Shown here one piece after another: positions 17,542 through 25,387 of a DNA stretch of 64,000 bases (position 1 is the stretch's first letter; each line of letters opens with the position of its first letter). The DNA is taken from positions 1-64,000 of the forward strand of contig JAPPOG010000068.1 of NCBI GenBank assembly GCA_028818225.1, written 5' to 3'. Source of the stretch: Gammaproteobacteria bacterium (GTDB lineage Bacteria > Pseudomonadota > Gammaproteobacteria > Pseudomonadales > Pseudohongiellaceae). The notes beneath the pieces are model-generated. The model was given only the letters and a program-made list of their open reading frames with translations, was not told where the DNA came from and made no database searches. The position numbers and the translations under genes were made by a program.

Positions 17542-18732
17542 CTAATTAGAAGGTTCGATGCGCAGCAGCGCGCCGTCGTCCTCGCCAGTCAGCAGGTAGA
17601 TGAAACCATCCGGGCCTTCCCGCACTTCTCGTATGCGTTGCCGCAGCTCGATCAGCATGGATTCCCGACGCATCTCTTCCATTCTTTCATTAAATACGAT
17701 CCGTTGCAGATGGCCCGTGCCGGGAATACCGCCCTGACGCAACGCCCCGACAAAGAGGTTACCCTGCCAGCTGGGGAACTGATCGCCGGTATAAATTGCC
17801 ATCCCGGCAGCGGCTATGGCAGGTATCCACACCAGCAATGGTGGTTCAATTCCTTCCCGTGTGGGGTGTTCGTTAACAAGGGAACCTGAATAGTTGCGGC
17901 CAAAGCTGACCAGCGGCCAACCATAATTGCGCCCGGGCAAAATAATATTAACCTCGTCGCCACCATTCGGTCCGTTCTCATGCTGCCATATTTCACCTGT
18001 TAGAGGATGTTGCATCAGGCCCAGTGTATTGCGGTGCCCCAGGGAATAGATCTCCGGCCGGGCATCGGTGCGGCCGATGAATGGATTATCCGGCGGTATG
18101 CTGCCATCGTCCTCGAGCCGCAGTACTTTACCGCGCAGGCTCATCAGGTCCTGCGGTGCATCGCCAACCCGACCGCCGGTGGACATGTAAACTTTGCCAT
18201 CACTGCCAAAAGCGACCCTGCCATTCAGCCCGGAATTACCTTCATAGGGTTCGGTCACCACCAGGTCGCGCACACCGAGCAACTTGCCATCCTCAAGCCG
18301 CCCCCTGGCCAGGGCCGGCGCACCCCAGCCATTTTCAACGGGCTTGGTGTAGGTGAGGTAGATCAGTTGATTACGCAGGAAATCGGGGTGCACAGCCACG
18401 TCCATCAGCCCCCCGTTGCCATCGGTTCGCACTACCGGCACACCGCTGATGGGCTCCGGATCAAGCACGCCAGCTGTCACCAGCCGCAGTCGACCTTCAC
18501 GCTCGGTAACCAGCATGCTGCCGTCGGGCAGAAAGGCAATGGCCCAGGGTTGCTCCAGTTCCTGTGACACCACGCTGACGCGGATGTTGTGTTGTTCAGC
18601 GGTATCGAAAATCCACGGTCCAGCTCCTAAGGGTGGTACCGGAACGCCGATAGATTGAGTGTAAGAGGGGCTGGCCAGCAACAGGCCGCACCAAAAGACT
18701 GCGATGAGTCGCGTAGCGCGCATGACGGTCAT
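17542..18732 (-). CDS. PQQ-dependent aldose sugar dehydrogenase family protein
   Basis: A 396-residue exported protein of the soluble glucose dehydrogenase / YliI family. Signatures include PWAIAFLPDGSMLVTEREGRL near the N-terminus, VAVHPDFLRNQLIYLTYT, then GHRNTLGLMQHP and WQHENGPNGGDEVNII around the PQQ site. Members oxidise aldose sugars in the periplasm using PQQ. The ATG at 18732 is preferred because AAGGAG lies six bases upstream, whereas the ORF-track ATG at 18738 abuts it. No pqq biosynthesis genes occur in the window. Oriented with the NHL gene but separated by about 200 bp. Confidence 0.91.
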   Translation of the reverse strand: MTVMRATRLIAVFWCGLLLASPSYTQSIGVPVPPLGAGPWIFDTAEQHNIRVSVVSQELEQPWAIAFLPDGSMLVTEREGRLRLVTAGVLDPEPISGVPVVRTDGNGGLMDVAVHPDFLRNQLIYLTYTKPVENGWGAPALARGRLEDGKLLGVRDLVVTEPYEGNSGLNGRVAFGSDGKVYMSTGGRVGDAPQDLMSLRGKVLRLEDDGSIPPDNPFIGRTDARPEIYSLGHRNTLGLMQHPLTGEIWQHENGPNGGDEVNIILPGRNYGWPLVSFGRNYSGSLVNEHPTREGIEPPLLVWIPAIAAAGMAIYTGDQFPSWQGNLFVGALRQGGIPGTGHLQRIVFNERMEEMRRESMLIELRQRIREVREGPDGFIYLLTGEDDGALLRIEPSN

Positions 18733-18834
18733 AAACATCTCCTTAGCAGGGAGCTGGAACGAAAAGATTATTGTGACTTTATTTATCTCAATTTCTACCA
18801 GTCGATGCCAGAGTGCAGATAAATGAAACTGTCT

Positions 18835-19842
18835 TTAATTATTCAGTTGTTCTCCCATTCGGTCCAGAAATTCCTCCAGCATACCTTCCATTTCCAGGCC
18901 GCGGTAAAAAGGATAGGAATCGCAGTCGTATTCCATCATGGTGACGTCAGGCGTTTTACGCCATTGTCGGTAGCGGATGATTGGACTCTGGTAATTTTCC
19001 GGGTCATGCAGGGTGAGCTTGCTGCGCAGATTCTGACCGTCTTCACTCATGGTTATGCGTTCCTCCACTCGGGCGTTTTCCGACACTGGTTGACCAGCCT
19101 GATCTACGAACGCGGATTTTAATAGAGAGGTCTCGATTACCAGGGTGCTGCCTTCCCAATGACCATTAGAGAAACCCATGGCAGAGTTCGGGTAAAATTC
19201 CGGTGCTTCCCGGCCATCCATGTAGACACGCCGCACCTCGCGGTAGCTCTCGTAGAGAATGGTGGTTTGCTTTTCGTTTTGTATTATTTCCATGGGATAG
19301 GGCCAACCAGAAAGTCTAATCAGTCCCGGCGATACACAACGCAAACCCGGATCGTCCAGGTAACTGTATTGATCCACTTTGGCCTGGGCGGCATCGGTAT
19401 AGTCCAGGAAAACTTTTTCCATACCCGCTGAAATGCGTGACCAGAGACCACTCATATCGACCGGTGCCGGTGGCAATTCGGTTTCAGGAATAACGCGAGA
19501 TGCGTACCAGGTGCCGGTGGTATCGTCATGGGGAGCAATCAGTGTGCCGGACAAGACATCGCCTGCCAGAGAGCCGGTAAAGGTTCGACTCAGCAGGCGC
19601 CCGCCACCGTTGCGGTAGTCAACCACCATCTCCAGTTGATCATCATCGAAACTGAACTCTATCGGTCCGCCATCAACAAACCCCTGCAGTTCGCCCTCCC
19701 TGTATTCGAAGTTGATGATACCCAGCCGTTCAGTGATGTGGTTAATTGTAAGAAACCATTCACCTTCCAACTGCGTGAAACCTTTAGTGGAGAAACATAA
19801 TAGTAAGGGTAGGGCAAGAATTGGCAGTCGTCTTTTGTTCAT
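18835..19842 (-). CDS. Exported protein of unknown function, paired with DUF6152
   Basis: This 335-residue protein has a signal peptide (RRLPILALPLLLCFSTKGFTQ) and a beta-rich lipocalin-like first part (LEGEWFLTINH, GTWYASRV). A second region follows with DMSGLWSRI, the cysteine-containing LRCVSPGLIRLSG and GHWEGSTLVIET. That latter pattern occurs in many uncharacterised exported proteins found next to DUF6152 genes. The ATG at 19842 starts one base after the stop of the DUF6152 gene, implying translational coupling. I do not recognise a function. Confidence 0.72.
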   Translation of the reverse strand: MNKRRLPILALPLLLCFSTKGFTQLEGEWFLTINHITERLGIINFEYREGELQGFVDGGPIEFSFDDDQLEMVVDYRNGGGRLLSRTFTGSLAGDVLSGTLIAPHDDTTGTWYASRVIPETELPPAPVDMSGLWSRISAGMEKVFLDYTDAAQAKVDQYSYLDDPGLRCVSPGLIRLSGWPYPMEIIQNEKQTTILYESYREVRRVYMDGREAPEFYPNSAMGFSNGHWEGSTLVIETSLLKSAFVDQAGQPVSENARVEERITMSEDGQNLRSKLTLHDPENYQSPIIRYRQWRKTPDVTMMEYDCDSYPFYRGLEMEGMLEEFLDRMGEQLNN

Positions 19843-19843
19843 A

Positions 19844-20233
19844 TCAGTTTGCTCGACCTCCGTTAGGCAGAATTTCTGTGCCATCTTCCAGGGTCATGGA
19901 GATAATCCAGAGCTTGAAGCTGCCTTCCAATCCCAGGTTGCCTTCAATAGTAATGCGGTCGCCCACATTAATCGTATCCCTGTGCCAGCCATTCGCAATC
20001 AAGTTTCTTGGTGGAAAGGTTTGGGCATCCCATATTTCTTCCTCACCGTTTGCATTGGTGACGGCTAAGAAAATGCGGGCATGGGGATTCACGAAGTGTA
20101 CCTCTACCACTTCACCTTCCCGGCTACCAAAGTCTTCATAAGAAAATTCGGCAGCAAAACTATGATGAGCAGTAGCACTGCCGGCGAGTGAAGCGCTGGA
20201 GGCCAATACCAGACTATAAATGAGCTTTCTCAT
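19844..20233 (-). CDS. DUF6152 family exported protein
   Basis: A 129-residue exported protein with a signal peptide ending ATAHHSFAAEF and an OB-like beta-barrel pattern: GEVVEVHFVNPHARIFLAV, then WDAQTFPPRNLIANGW, then GDRITIEGN. This is the DUF6152 family. The ATG at 20233 with GAGGATTGATT is preferred over a TTG two codons earlier. It is the first gene of a coupled pair with the unknown exported protein. The HHSF after the signal could bind metal, but this is speculation. Confidence 0.84.
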   Translation of the reverse strand: MRKLIYSLVLASSASLAGSATAHHSFAAEFSYEDFGSREGEVVEVHFVNPHARIFLAVTNANGEEEIWDAQTFPPRNLIANGWHRDTINVGDRITIEGNLGLEGSFKLWIISMTLEDGTEILPNGGRAN

Positions 20234-20513
20234 AATCAATCCTCATGGTGAAAACAAGCCGGAAATTATCCTTGCTGAAACAACCAGGGCCCGAGGTTAA
20301 GATACAGTAGTTTGGATAAAAAGGGGACGGAGGAGTTAATTTTTAGCCAACGCTTCTGCTGGTCGGCCACACGGCGACCAAATCCAGGAACCGGTATTTT
20401 TTGGAGAGAAATTAAAGCTCTCGGCAATGTAAATCCATGCCTATTTGCTTCAGTTACCCATCAATGCCACTATTCGGGCAAATAATTCTGACCCAATTTA
20501 CTAACTAATAACT

Positions 20514-21395
20514 ATGCGTAAGAGATTTCAATCCGCCCTGCAATCACGCAGAGATTTCCTCAGGAAAATCGCTGTTTCCTCAGCCATAGCAGCCAGCCCC
20601 TTCAGTGCTGCCCAGCCATTGCTGCGCCGGGTTGAGGACATTGGCATTCAGCTTTTTTCACTCAGGAATGAGATGGCGCAAGATTTTGAAGGGACGCTGG
20701 CGCAATTAGCCGAGATTGGCTACACCGAATTGGAATTCGCCGGTTACCATGGCAAGGCAGCGACGGAAGTGCGCAGGATTCTGGATGGCTTTGGGCTCAC
20801 GTCACCGGCAGCCCATGTGCAGTTGGATGCCATTCGCACCAACCTTGAGCGGGAAATTGAAATTGCCGCCACTATTGGCCAACAGTATATGGTCGTTCCG
20901 ATAGTGCCCGCTAATGAACGCAGCCTTGATGACTACCAGCGTCATGCCGAGGCACTGAACATTGCCGGAGAAAAGACCCGCGAAGCTGGCATCACCATGG
21001 CTTATCACAATCACGATTTTGAGTTTGATACCCAGGAAGGAGGTCGTATTGGCTACGATATCCTGACTAATGAGACGGAACCCGAGCTGGTGGTGTTCGA
21101 GATGGATCTCTATTGGGCTGAAGTGGCAGGCTATGAAGCGAGCTTTTACTTTCTCAAACATCCAGGGCGTTTTCCCATGATTCATGTGAAAGACCGCCAC
21201 TATTCTGGAACCATGGTAGATGTGGGCCGCGGTTATATCGATTTTGAAGATATCTTCAGTTATGGCAGGAAAGGGGGCTTCAGGCACTACTTCGTCGAGC
21301 ACGATAATCCCAGTGACGGCATCAATTCCATGGCCTACAGCTACAACACTGTTAGAAACTTGCGCTTTAAGTCGTCTTATGAGCTGCCGTACTGA
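20514..21395 (+). CDS. Tat-exported sugar phosphate isomerase/epimerase-like protein
   Basis: A 293-residue xylose-isomerase-like TIM-barrel protein. The N-terminus carries a twin-arginine signal (SRRDFLRKIAVSSAIAASPFSAA). The barrel follows, with IGIQLFSLR, ELEFAGYHG, MAYHNHDFEF, FEMDLYWAEVAG and MIHVKDR; His, Asp and Glu in these segments are the usual metal ligands. Such exported isomerase-like proteins are common, with substrates mostly unknown. It follows a gap of about 280 bp and is monocistronic. Confidence 0.88.
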   Translation: MRKRFQSALQSRRDFLRKIAVSSAIAASPFSAAQPLLRRVEDIGIQLFSLRNEMAQDFEGTLAQLAEIGYTELEFAGYHGKAATEVRRILDGFGLTSPAAHVQLDAIRTNLEREIEIAATIGQQYMVVPIVPANERSLDDYQRHAEALNIAGEKTREAGITMAYHNHDFEFDTQEGGRIGYDILTNETEPELVVFEMDLYWAEVAGYEASFYFLKHPGRFPMIHVKDRHYSGTMVDVGRGYIDFEDIFSYGRKGGFRHYFVEHDNPSDGINSMAYSYNTVRNLRFKSSYELPY

Positions 21396-21455
21396 CCATA
21401 GCTGATAAAAAAGGCTGGTCTATTTTGAGAAAGAAATGGGCACAATAAAATAAAG

Positions 21456-21905
21456 CTATTTCTCTTTATTAGTAATCTCAAAAATCCAACGCTTATTAAA
21501 TGGCACGCAGATATTACTGGTGTGGTTATACAATCGCTGTCTGGTCCACTGCAAAAAAACAGCAGACAGGTTTGCAGCGGCGGCAGTCAGTATTCTGCGA
21601 AGTAGGGGTGGTTTATATTCCAGTTCGCCTTCGTCTGTGGCTGAATGGTCAGGTTTGCTCGCCTCAGGGTCGGTATCTTGCGAACCTGTTAAGGAGTTGA
21701 TTGCGGTTCTTGCGCTTTGATCAGAAGGTAAGTCTTCCTGGAGCGAATACGAGTTTACGATTAGCCACTGATTGCAGTCTGGACAGTTCATTTCGAACAT
21801 TTTTTTATAGATGTTTCCTGATACCAGCTCGTTTCCGATACCGATCCATAGGCAATTGCTGCACTCGAATTCAGCTTTATTCCAATCTTCGTAAGTTAAT
21901 ACCAA
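21456..21905 (-). CDS. Zinc-ribbon protein, unknown function
   Basis: A 149-residue protein with two CxxC pairs (ECSNCLWIG and NCPDCNQWL) near the N-terminus that would form a zinc ribbon, then a low-complexity acidic linker. The start is TTG, strongly supported by GGAGGAAC at ideal spacing. I recognise no enzyme domain. Orientation and location next to another small zinc-ribbon gene are noted, but the two are not paralogous. Confidence 0.62.
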   Translation of the reverse strand: MVLTYEDWNKAEFECSNCLWIGIGNELVSGNIYKKMFEMNCPDCNQWLIVNSYSLQEDLPSDQSARTAINSLTGSQDTDPEASKPDHSATDEGELEYKPPLLRRILTAAAANLSAVFLQWTRQRLYNHTSNICVPFNKRWIFEITNKEK

Positions 21906-22208
21906 ATAGTTCCTCCTCTATAGCTAACAGGACGTAAGTAACTGACCCGTGCACTTGCTAATTCCAGCGCAGGACAACCTGGTTATTATTTCAGGCCAGC
22001 ATGAGAATTCAGTAGGACCAGAACAGTCCGTTTGATATGAAAAACAACATAATTTTCATAAGCCTTATTATACATTATTGAGCTTGTATTTCAATCGGCA
22101 TGAATGGATTATAGAATATATGGTTTAAAATATATCCATATCAGGATAAAGCGATATTGCTGTTTTCCGCTTATTCATTTTTGGAGCGAATAATAAATCT
22201 GTTCCAGT
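21906..22208. other. AT-rich intergenic gap
   Basis: About 300 bp of AT-rich sequence with no credible ORF. Its right end, 22192-22205, carries AATAAATCTGTTCC, another copy of the dispersed motif, just after the stop of the Smr-domain gene. Confidence 0.5.
22192..22205 (+). repeat. AATAAATCTGTTCC intergenic motif, copy e
   Basis: The fifth dispersed copy, lying immediately downstream of the Smr-domain gene on the minus strand. Confidence 0.5.
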
Positions 22209-22589
22209 TTAGTCCTCAAACACCAGGATATGCGCGCCAGGATTATTGCCATCCTGCTTAAGCGTATAGCCTTTAGAATCTGCAATTCCCTGTAGAACAT
22301 ATTTAGCTTCCCTGGCAATTACGCCCCTGTTTCTGTTCTCCCCTCCGAAGCCGTGAATCACTTTTAGTCCTTTGTATTGCGATAGCAGCGCATCGCTTAA
22401 TCCTTCTATGATTTGTTGTCGCGCATCTTCTTTTGTCTGGCCTTTGTGAGCAACGTCTATTTCTAGATAGCTGTTTAAAAATTCTTTATGAATCTCAGTG
22501 TCACACTTGGGGCAGCTTTCTTCTGTTGGCTCCAATGGCATGCCGCATTCTGGATTGGGGCAATTGATGAATTTGGTTGAGCTGGTCAT
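22209..22589 (-). CDS. Zinc-ribbon plus Smr-domain-like protein
   Basis: A 126-residue protein. An N-terminal zinc ribbon (NCPNPECGMP and SCPKCDTE) is followed by a Smr-like domain: EIDVAHKGQTKEDARQQI for the usual LDLHG-T-EA stretch, and GLKVIHGFGGENRNRG for the (I/V)IHG-G loop. Smr domains nick or bind nucleic acid; here the LDLHG motif is degenerate (IDVAHKG), so activity is uncertain. The ATG at 22589 is chosen over a GTG two codons earlier. Confidence 0.72.
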   Translation of the reverse strand: MTSSTKFINCPNPECGMPLEPTEESCPKCDTEIHKEFLNSYLEIDVAHKGQTKEDARQQIIEGLSDALLSQYKGLKVIHGFGGENRNRGVIAREAKYVLQGIADSKGYTLKQDGNNPGAHILVFED

Positions 22590-22655
22590 CAGCACATGAA
22601 ATCAAAGAATGGAAGGGAAGCAAAGGGGCTAGTGTCGGGAGCAGATAGATTTAAG

Positions 22656-22669
22656 GCCGCTGCAGCGGC
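22656..22669. repeat. Perfect 14-bp palindrome
   Basis: GCCGCTGCAGCGGC is self-complementary over its full 14 bases. It lies in the non-coding stretch between the Smr gene and the fragment ORF. Confidence 0.5.
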
Positions 22670-22744
22670 GCTTGCAGGTCAGCGTGTTTTGCCACTAAAG
22701 CGCGGCCTAAAACCCAAGCCTCCCTGAAACTACTGTATTTTTAT

Positions 22745-22756
22745 TCTGACCCCTTT
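22745..22756 (-). repeat. Partial inverted copy of the GGGGTCAGA repeat
   Basis: TCTGACCCCTTT on the plus strand is the reverse complement of AAAGGGGTCAGA, the core of the 30-bp repeat found at 23178 and 25058. Confidence 0.55.
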
Positions 22757-22820
22757 TTCATTTTAGCGCCGCTGCAACTCCTATTATGAAGCGGAGCAGT
22801 TTGACTTAAAACTCGCGACG

Positions 22821-23162
22821 ATGACGACGCCCCCCGCAAGTTCACCACCCTACGATGGAGAATGGGAATTTGTGACGATAGATGGGACGGATCCAGAGGA
22901 TCCATCCGAGGTAGTTGGTCAACATACTGCGCTTATTGTCGCCTCAAATGGCACCGTCCATATTGCTTACAGCCAAAACAATTATGAAGATGTGCTGCTA
23001 TGGAGCAATCCTGTCACTGGGGCATCGACAATACAGACGATGGTCGAATTTGGCAGTGTAGGTATGTATAACAGTATTGCTGAGGGTCCGAGTGGACTTG
23101 TGCACATTGTTACTCATGAACGAGTCCGCGGCGACCTAATTCATACGAGCTATAGCCCTTAA
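22821..23162 (+). pseudogene. Fragment of an exported repeat protein, probable remnant
   Basis: A 113-residue ORF with propeller-like segments (TALIVASNGTVHIAYSQ and IAEGPSGLVHIVTH) resembling one or two blades of a larger exported protein. It has no signal peptide, no clear ribosome site, and lies among repeats: an inverted GGGGTCAGA copy 65 bp upstream and a full copy 15 bp downstream. I read it as a decayed remnant, but an intact small gene cannot be excluded. Confidence 0.4.
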
Positions 23163-23177
23163 GATCAAGATCAGAGG

Positions 23178-23207
23178 GACCAAAGGGGTCAGAGTAATTT
23201 GATATCA
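23178..23207 (+). repeat. 30-bp direct repeat, left copy
   Basis: The 30 bases begin GACCAAAGGGGTCAGAGTAA and end at GATATCA. They are identical to 25058-25087, and the two copies bracket the di-heme cytochrome gene. The arms GACC/GGTC make a small palindrome, as in REP-type elements. Confidence 0.85.
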
Positions 23208-23269
23208 AGTTGTTCGGTTAAAAATAAATCCCTCCGTCCCCTTTATTTCCCCTTTATTCTGAGAGGGCA

Positions 23270-25012
23270 TCAATCGATTCCAAGTAGTGTAAGTCTCTCC
23301 GGGATGATTGGTGGGGATGCAGAGGGCATATCGGGCCCTGAGAGGCTTTTGAGAAACTCAATGACAGCCATGCGCTCATCTTGTGTTAGCCGATCGCCAA
23401 AGCGGTGACCCATGTTGCCCCGACCGAAGCCCTCAGTATCGTAGATGAACATCTGGTCGAGAGATTCCCGGCTCAAATGCGAAGCAGTTTCCATGATGCG
23501 ATCGCTTTCTTCCAATTCTTCACGAGACAATGTTGAAAAAACCATTCCGAGGCTTTCGAGATCATAAGCATTCGGGTCCTCGTCCCTTGCCCAAATCTCA
23601 GGGCGGATCTTGGAATTCAACACCGCTTCCACGGTAGGCACCGACCCATTGTGAAAGTAAGGTGCAGTTGCCCAGACCCCGACGAGCGGTGGCGGAATGT
23701 AGCCTTCACCCTCGAGGGGTTCGTAAATGGTACCTAAATCAGGCTGCTCCAAGGTCTCAAAGTACGTCTGAAGCTTTGTGATGTGCTCATTTACCGGTGC
23801 GAGAGCCTTTACGATCTCGTTGTATTTAGTATCCGTGCGAGCGTTTTTATATTCCGTGCCGTCGTAATCCACCATCCAACCGCCCGGCACACTGTAGTCG
23901 GGGTTGTCGCCGATTTTGGTGTAGTTACCATGACACCTGTAGCAGGCTCTAAAATTATCCCAATCTTTTATGAAGGTGCGTTCGTGAAAAATATCGGCAC
24001 CCTTCTGAACCAGCTCTGCATCGAGCTTGCCTGGAAATTCGGGAGAATTAGTCTCCCGCGCGAAAGCCAGGGCCTTGGCTGTCGATGCCACGTGATCGGC
24101 ATGAATTTCGTTAACGTTTGCCGACGTGCCAGTGAAGTTAAACGAAAAGTGTCCCGCATCGTAGGGGTTGCCATCTCCGTACCAATAATCAAAGGTCTTG
24201 TACTTCATCAACCACCACGGCATAGGATTTACCGGCGGTGTCATATTGTTCTCGATTATGTCTGTCAGCTCTGTCTTTTCAGCACTCACAACCAGACCTT
24301 TATTTTCCGGATCTTCGAGCGCTGCACCACGAGCCCACACGCCAAAGGGGCCGAAATTGTCTCCGCGACTAGTCCTTTCGGGTGTGAGTGGACTTACTGC
24401 GTAACTTTCGCCCATCGCCTCGGCAACGACCTGCTGCTCCGTAGGATTTAGCCCCGCCAATATCTGCAACATATTTGGGCCTTCGGTACCCTCTGGACGG
24501 GGAGGACTTTGCATGACTGTATTGCTTCCCAGCCCCGCGATCACCTGGCCATTCACGACTTCCGAGTGGCATGCGAAACAATTAATGCCTTTAAGCTCAA
24601 CCCCCTCTCTTTCGAAGACAACTTCGCCCAGGGAGATTTCAGGGCCCACATCGCGCGTAGGTGGTGACGGCACGCTTCCATTCCTGAAGAATTTTCCGTC
24701 AGCTGTGGTTGGGTCATAGCCTAGCCTGTCCTTTTCGGCTGCTGCAGCCGCATCAAGCGCCCGCGAGAAGCTAAGAGGCACTGCGCTATAGAACATTCTG
24801 CCTGAGAAAATTTCCCTGAGGCCTTCACTGGCCCTGTCGGATAGCTGAGCTTCGTCGAAGCCGAGATATTCCAGGGACGGGGCATTGAGTGATCGCTCAT
24901 CCGAAGACTCCGGTCCGTTCGCGAAGCTCATCATTGATGTGACGACGATAAACAGCGCACCAAGCACTAACCGAGGAACTCTGTTTAACCACTGAGCAAC
25001 TTTTATGAACAC
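23270..25012 (-). CDS. Exported di-heme cytochrome c (CcpA/RoxA-like)
   Basis: A 580-residue exported c-type cytochrome. A signal peptide (RLVLGALFIVVTSMMSFANG) precedes two heme-binding motifs: CFACH at about 145-149 and CYRCH at about 357-361. The C-terminal region has IPPPLVGVWATAPYFHNGSVP, the segment typical of di-heme peroxidase/RoxA-type proteins that supplies distal structure. Length exceeds classical CcpA peroxidases (about 330 residues) and is nearer RoxA-like oxygenases. Function could be peroxidase or electron transfer. The gene lies between two identical 30-bp repeats next to a transposase remnant, so acquisition is likely (inference). Confidence 0.85.
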   Translation of the reverse strand: MFIKVAQWLNRVPRLVLGALFIVVTSMMSFANGPESSDERSLNAPSLEYLGFDEAQLSDRASEGLREIFSGRMFYSAVPLSFSRALDAAAAAEKDRLGYDPTTADGKFFRNGSVPSPPTRDVGPEISLGEVVFEREGVELKGINCFACHSEVVNGQVIAGLGSNTVMQSPPRPEGTEGPNMLQILAGLNPTEQQVVAEAMGESYAVSPLTPERTSRGDNFGPFGVWARGAALEDPENKGLVVSAEKTELTDIIENNMTPPVNPMPWWLMKYKTFDYWYGDGNPYDAGHFSFNFTGTSANVNEIHADHVASTAKALAFARETNSPEFPGKLDAELVQKGADIFHERTFIKDWDNFRACYRCHGNYTKIGDNPDYSVPGGWMVDYDGTEYKNARTDTKYNEIVKALAPVNEHITKLQTYFETLEQPDLGTIYEPLEGEGYIPPPLVGVWATAPYFHNGSVPTVEAVLNSKIRPEIWARDEDPNAYDLESLGMVFSTLSREELEESDRIMETASHLSRESLDQMFIYDTEGFGRGNMGHRFGDRLTQDERMAVIEFLKSLSGPDMPSASPPIIPERLTLLGID

Positions 25013-25057
25013 ATCATTCTCCTTTCTGACTATCTAACAATTGTAACATAGGGACAT

Positions 25058-25087
25058 GACCAAAGGGGTCAGAGTAATTTGATATCA
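25058..25087 (+). repeat. 30-bp direct repeat, right copy
   Basis: Identical over 30 bases to 23178-23207. It overlaps the stop codon of the transposase remnant (the TGA reads from GATATCA), as REP elements flanking RAYT genes often do. Confidence 0.85.
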
Positions 25088-25315
25088 CGTGACCCGACTG
25101 GGTTTCGCCTTCCGGTCTCCGCCACGCGGAAACGGCGGTAATGCATAACCTAATTGCTCTTCAATTGCCTTTTTGAATTTGCCGTCTCCCAATACCCAGG
25201 ATTTATTCGCAGCTTCACGAATTTCTTTCACTGTTAAGAGCGGTAATTCTTCACTAAATAGCGCATGATAGTTTTGCCGACGGACATTTTCATTACTATT
25301 TTTTTTCGCAAACAA
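25085..25315 (-). pseudogene. REP-associated (RAYT-type) transposase, C-terminal remnant
   Basis: The 76 residues match the C-terminal tail of REP-associated tyrosine transposases of the IS200-like Y1 type: EIREAANKSWVLGDGKFKKAIEEQLG, then a PRGGDRKAK ending. The catalytic HUH and Tyr regions are missing, and the apparent start is a TTG without ribosome site inside a terminator, so this is a 5'-truncated relic. The adjoining 30-bp GGGGTCAGA repeat supports the assignment. Such proteins mobilise REP elements. Confidence 0.75.
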
Positions 25316-25347
25316 AAACCCCAGCCTCTCTTCAGAGACTGGGGTTT
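25316..25347 (-). terminator. Rho-independent terminator of the pao-like operon
   Basis: AAACCCCAG pairs with CTGGGGTTT, with an inner CTCT/AGAG and a CTTC loop. On the minus strand the stem is followed by TTTTTG. It lies 40 bp past the end of the FAD-subunit gene. Confidence 0.85.
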
Positions 25348-25387
25348 CCCGGAGCTAGCTATATGCTCTTTGGTTTAACGGCTCTAC

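Noticed and set aside
18007-18567. A 186-residue plus-strand ORF
   Set aside because: Shadow of the sugar dehydrogenase gene, whose own signatures and start are clear.
20802-21302. A 166-residue minus-strand ORF
   Set aside because: Antisense to the Tat-exported isomerase-like gene.
23783-24451. A 222-residue plus-strand ORF
   Set aside because: Antisense to the di-heme cytochrome, with no recognisable motif or ribosome site.
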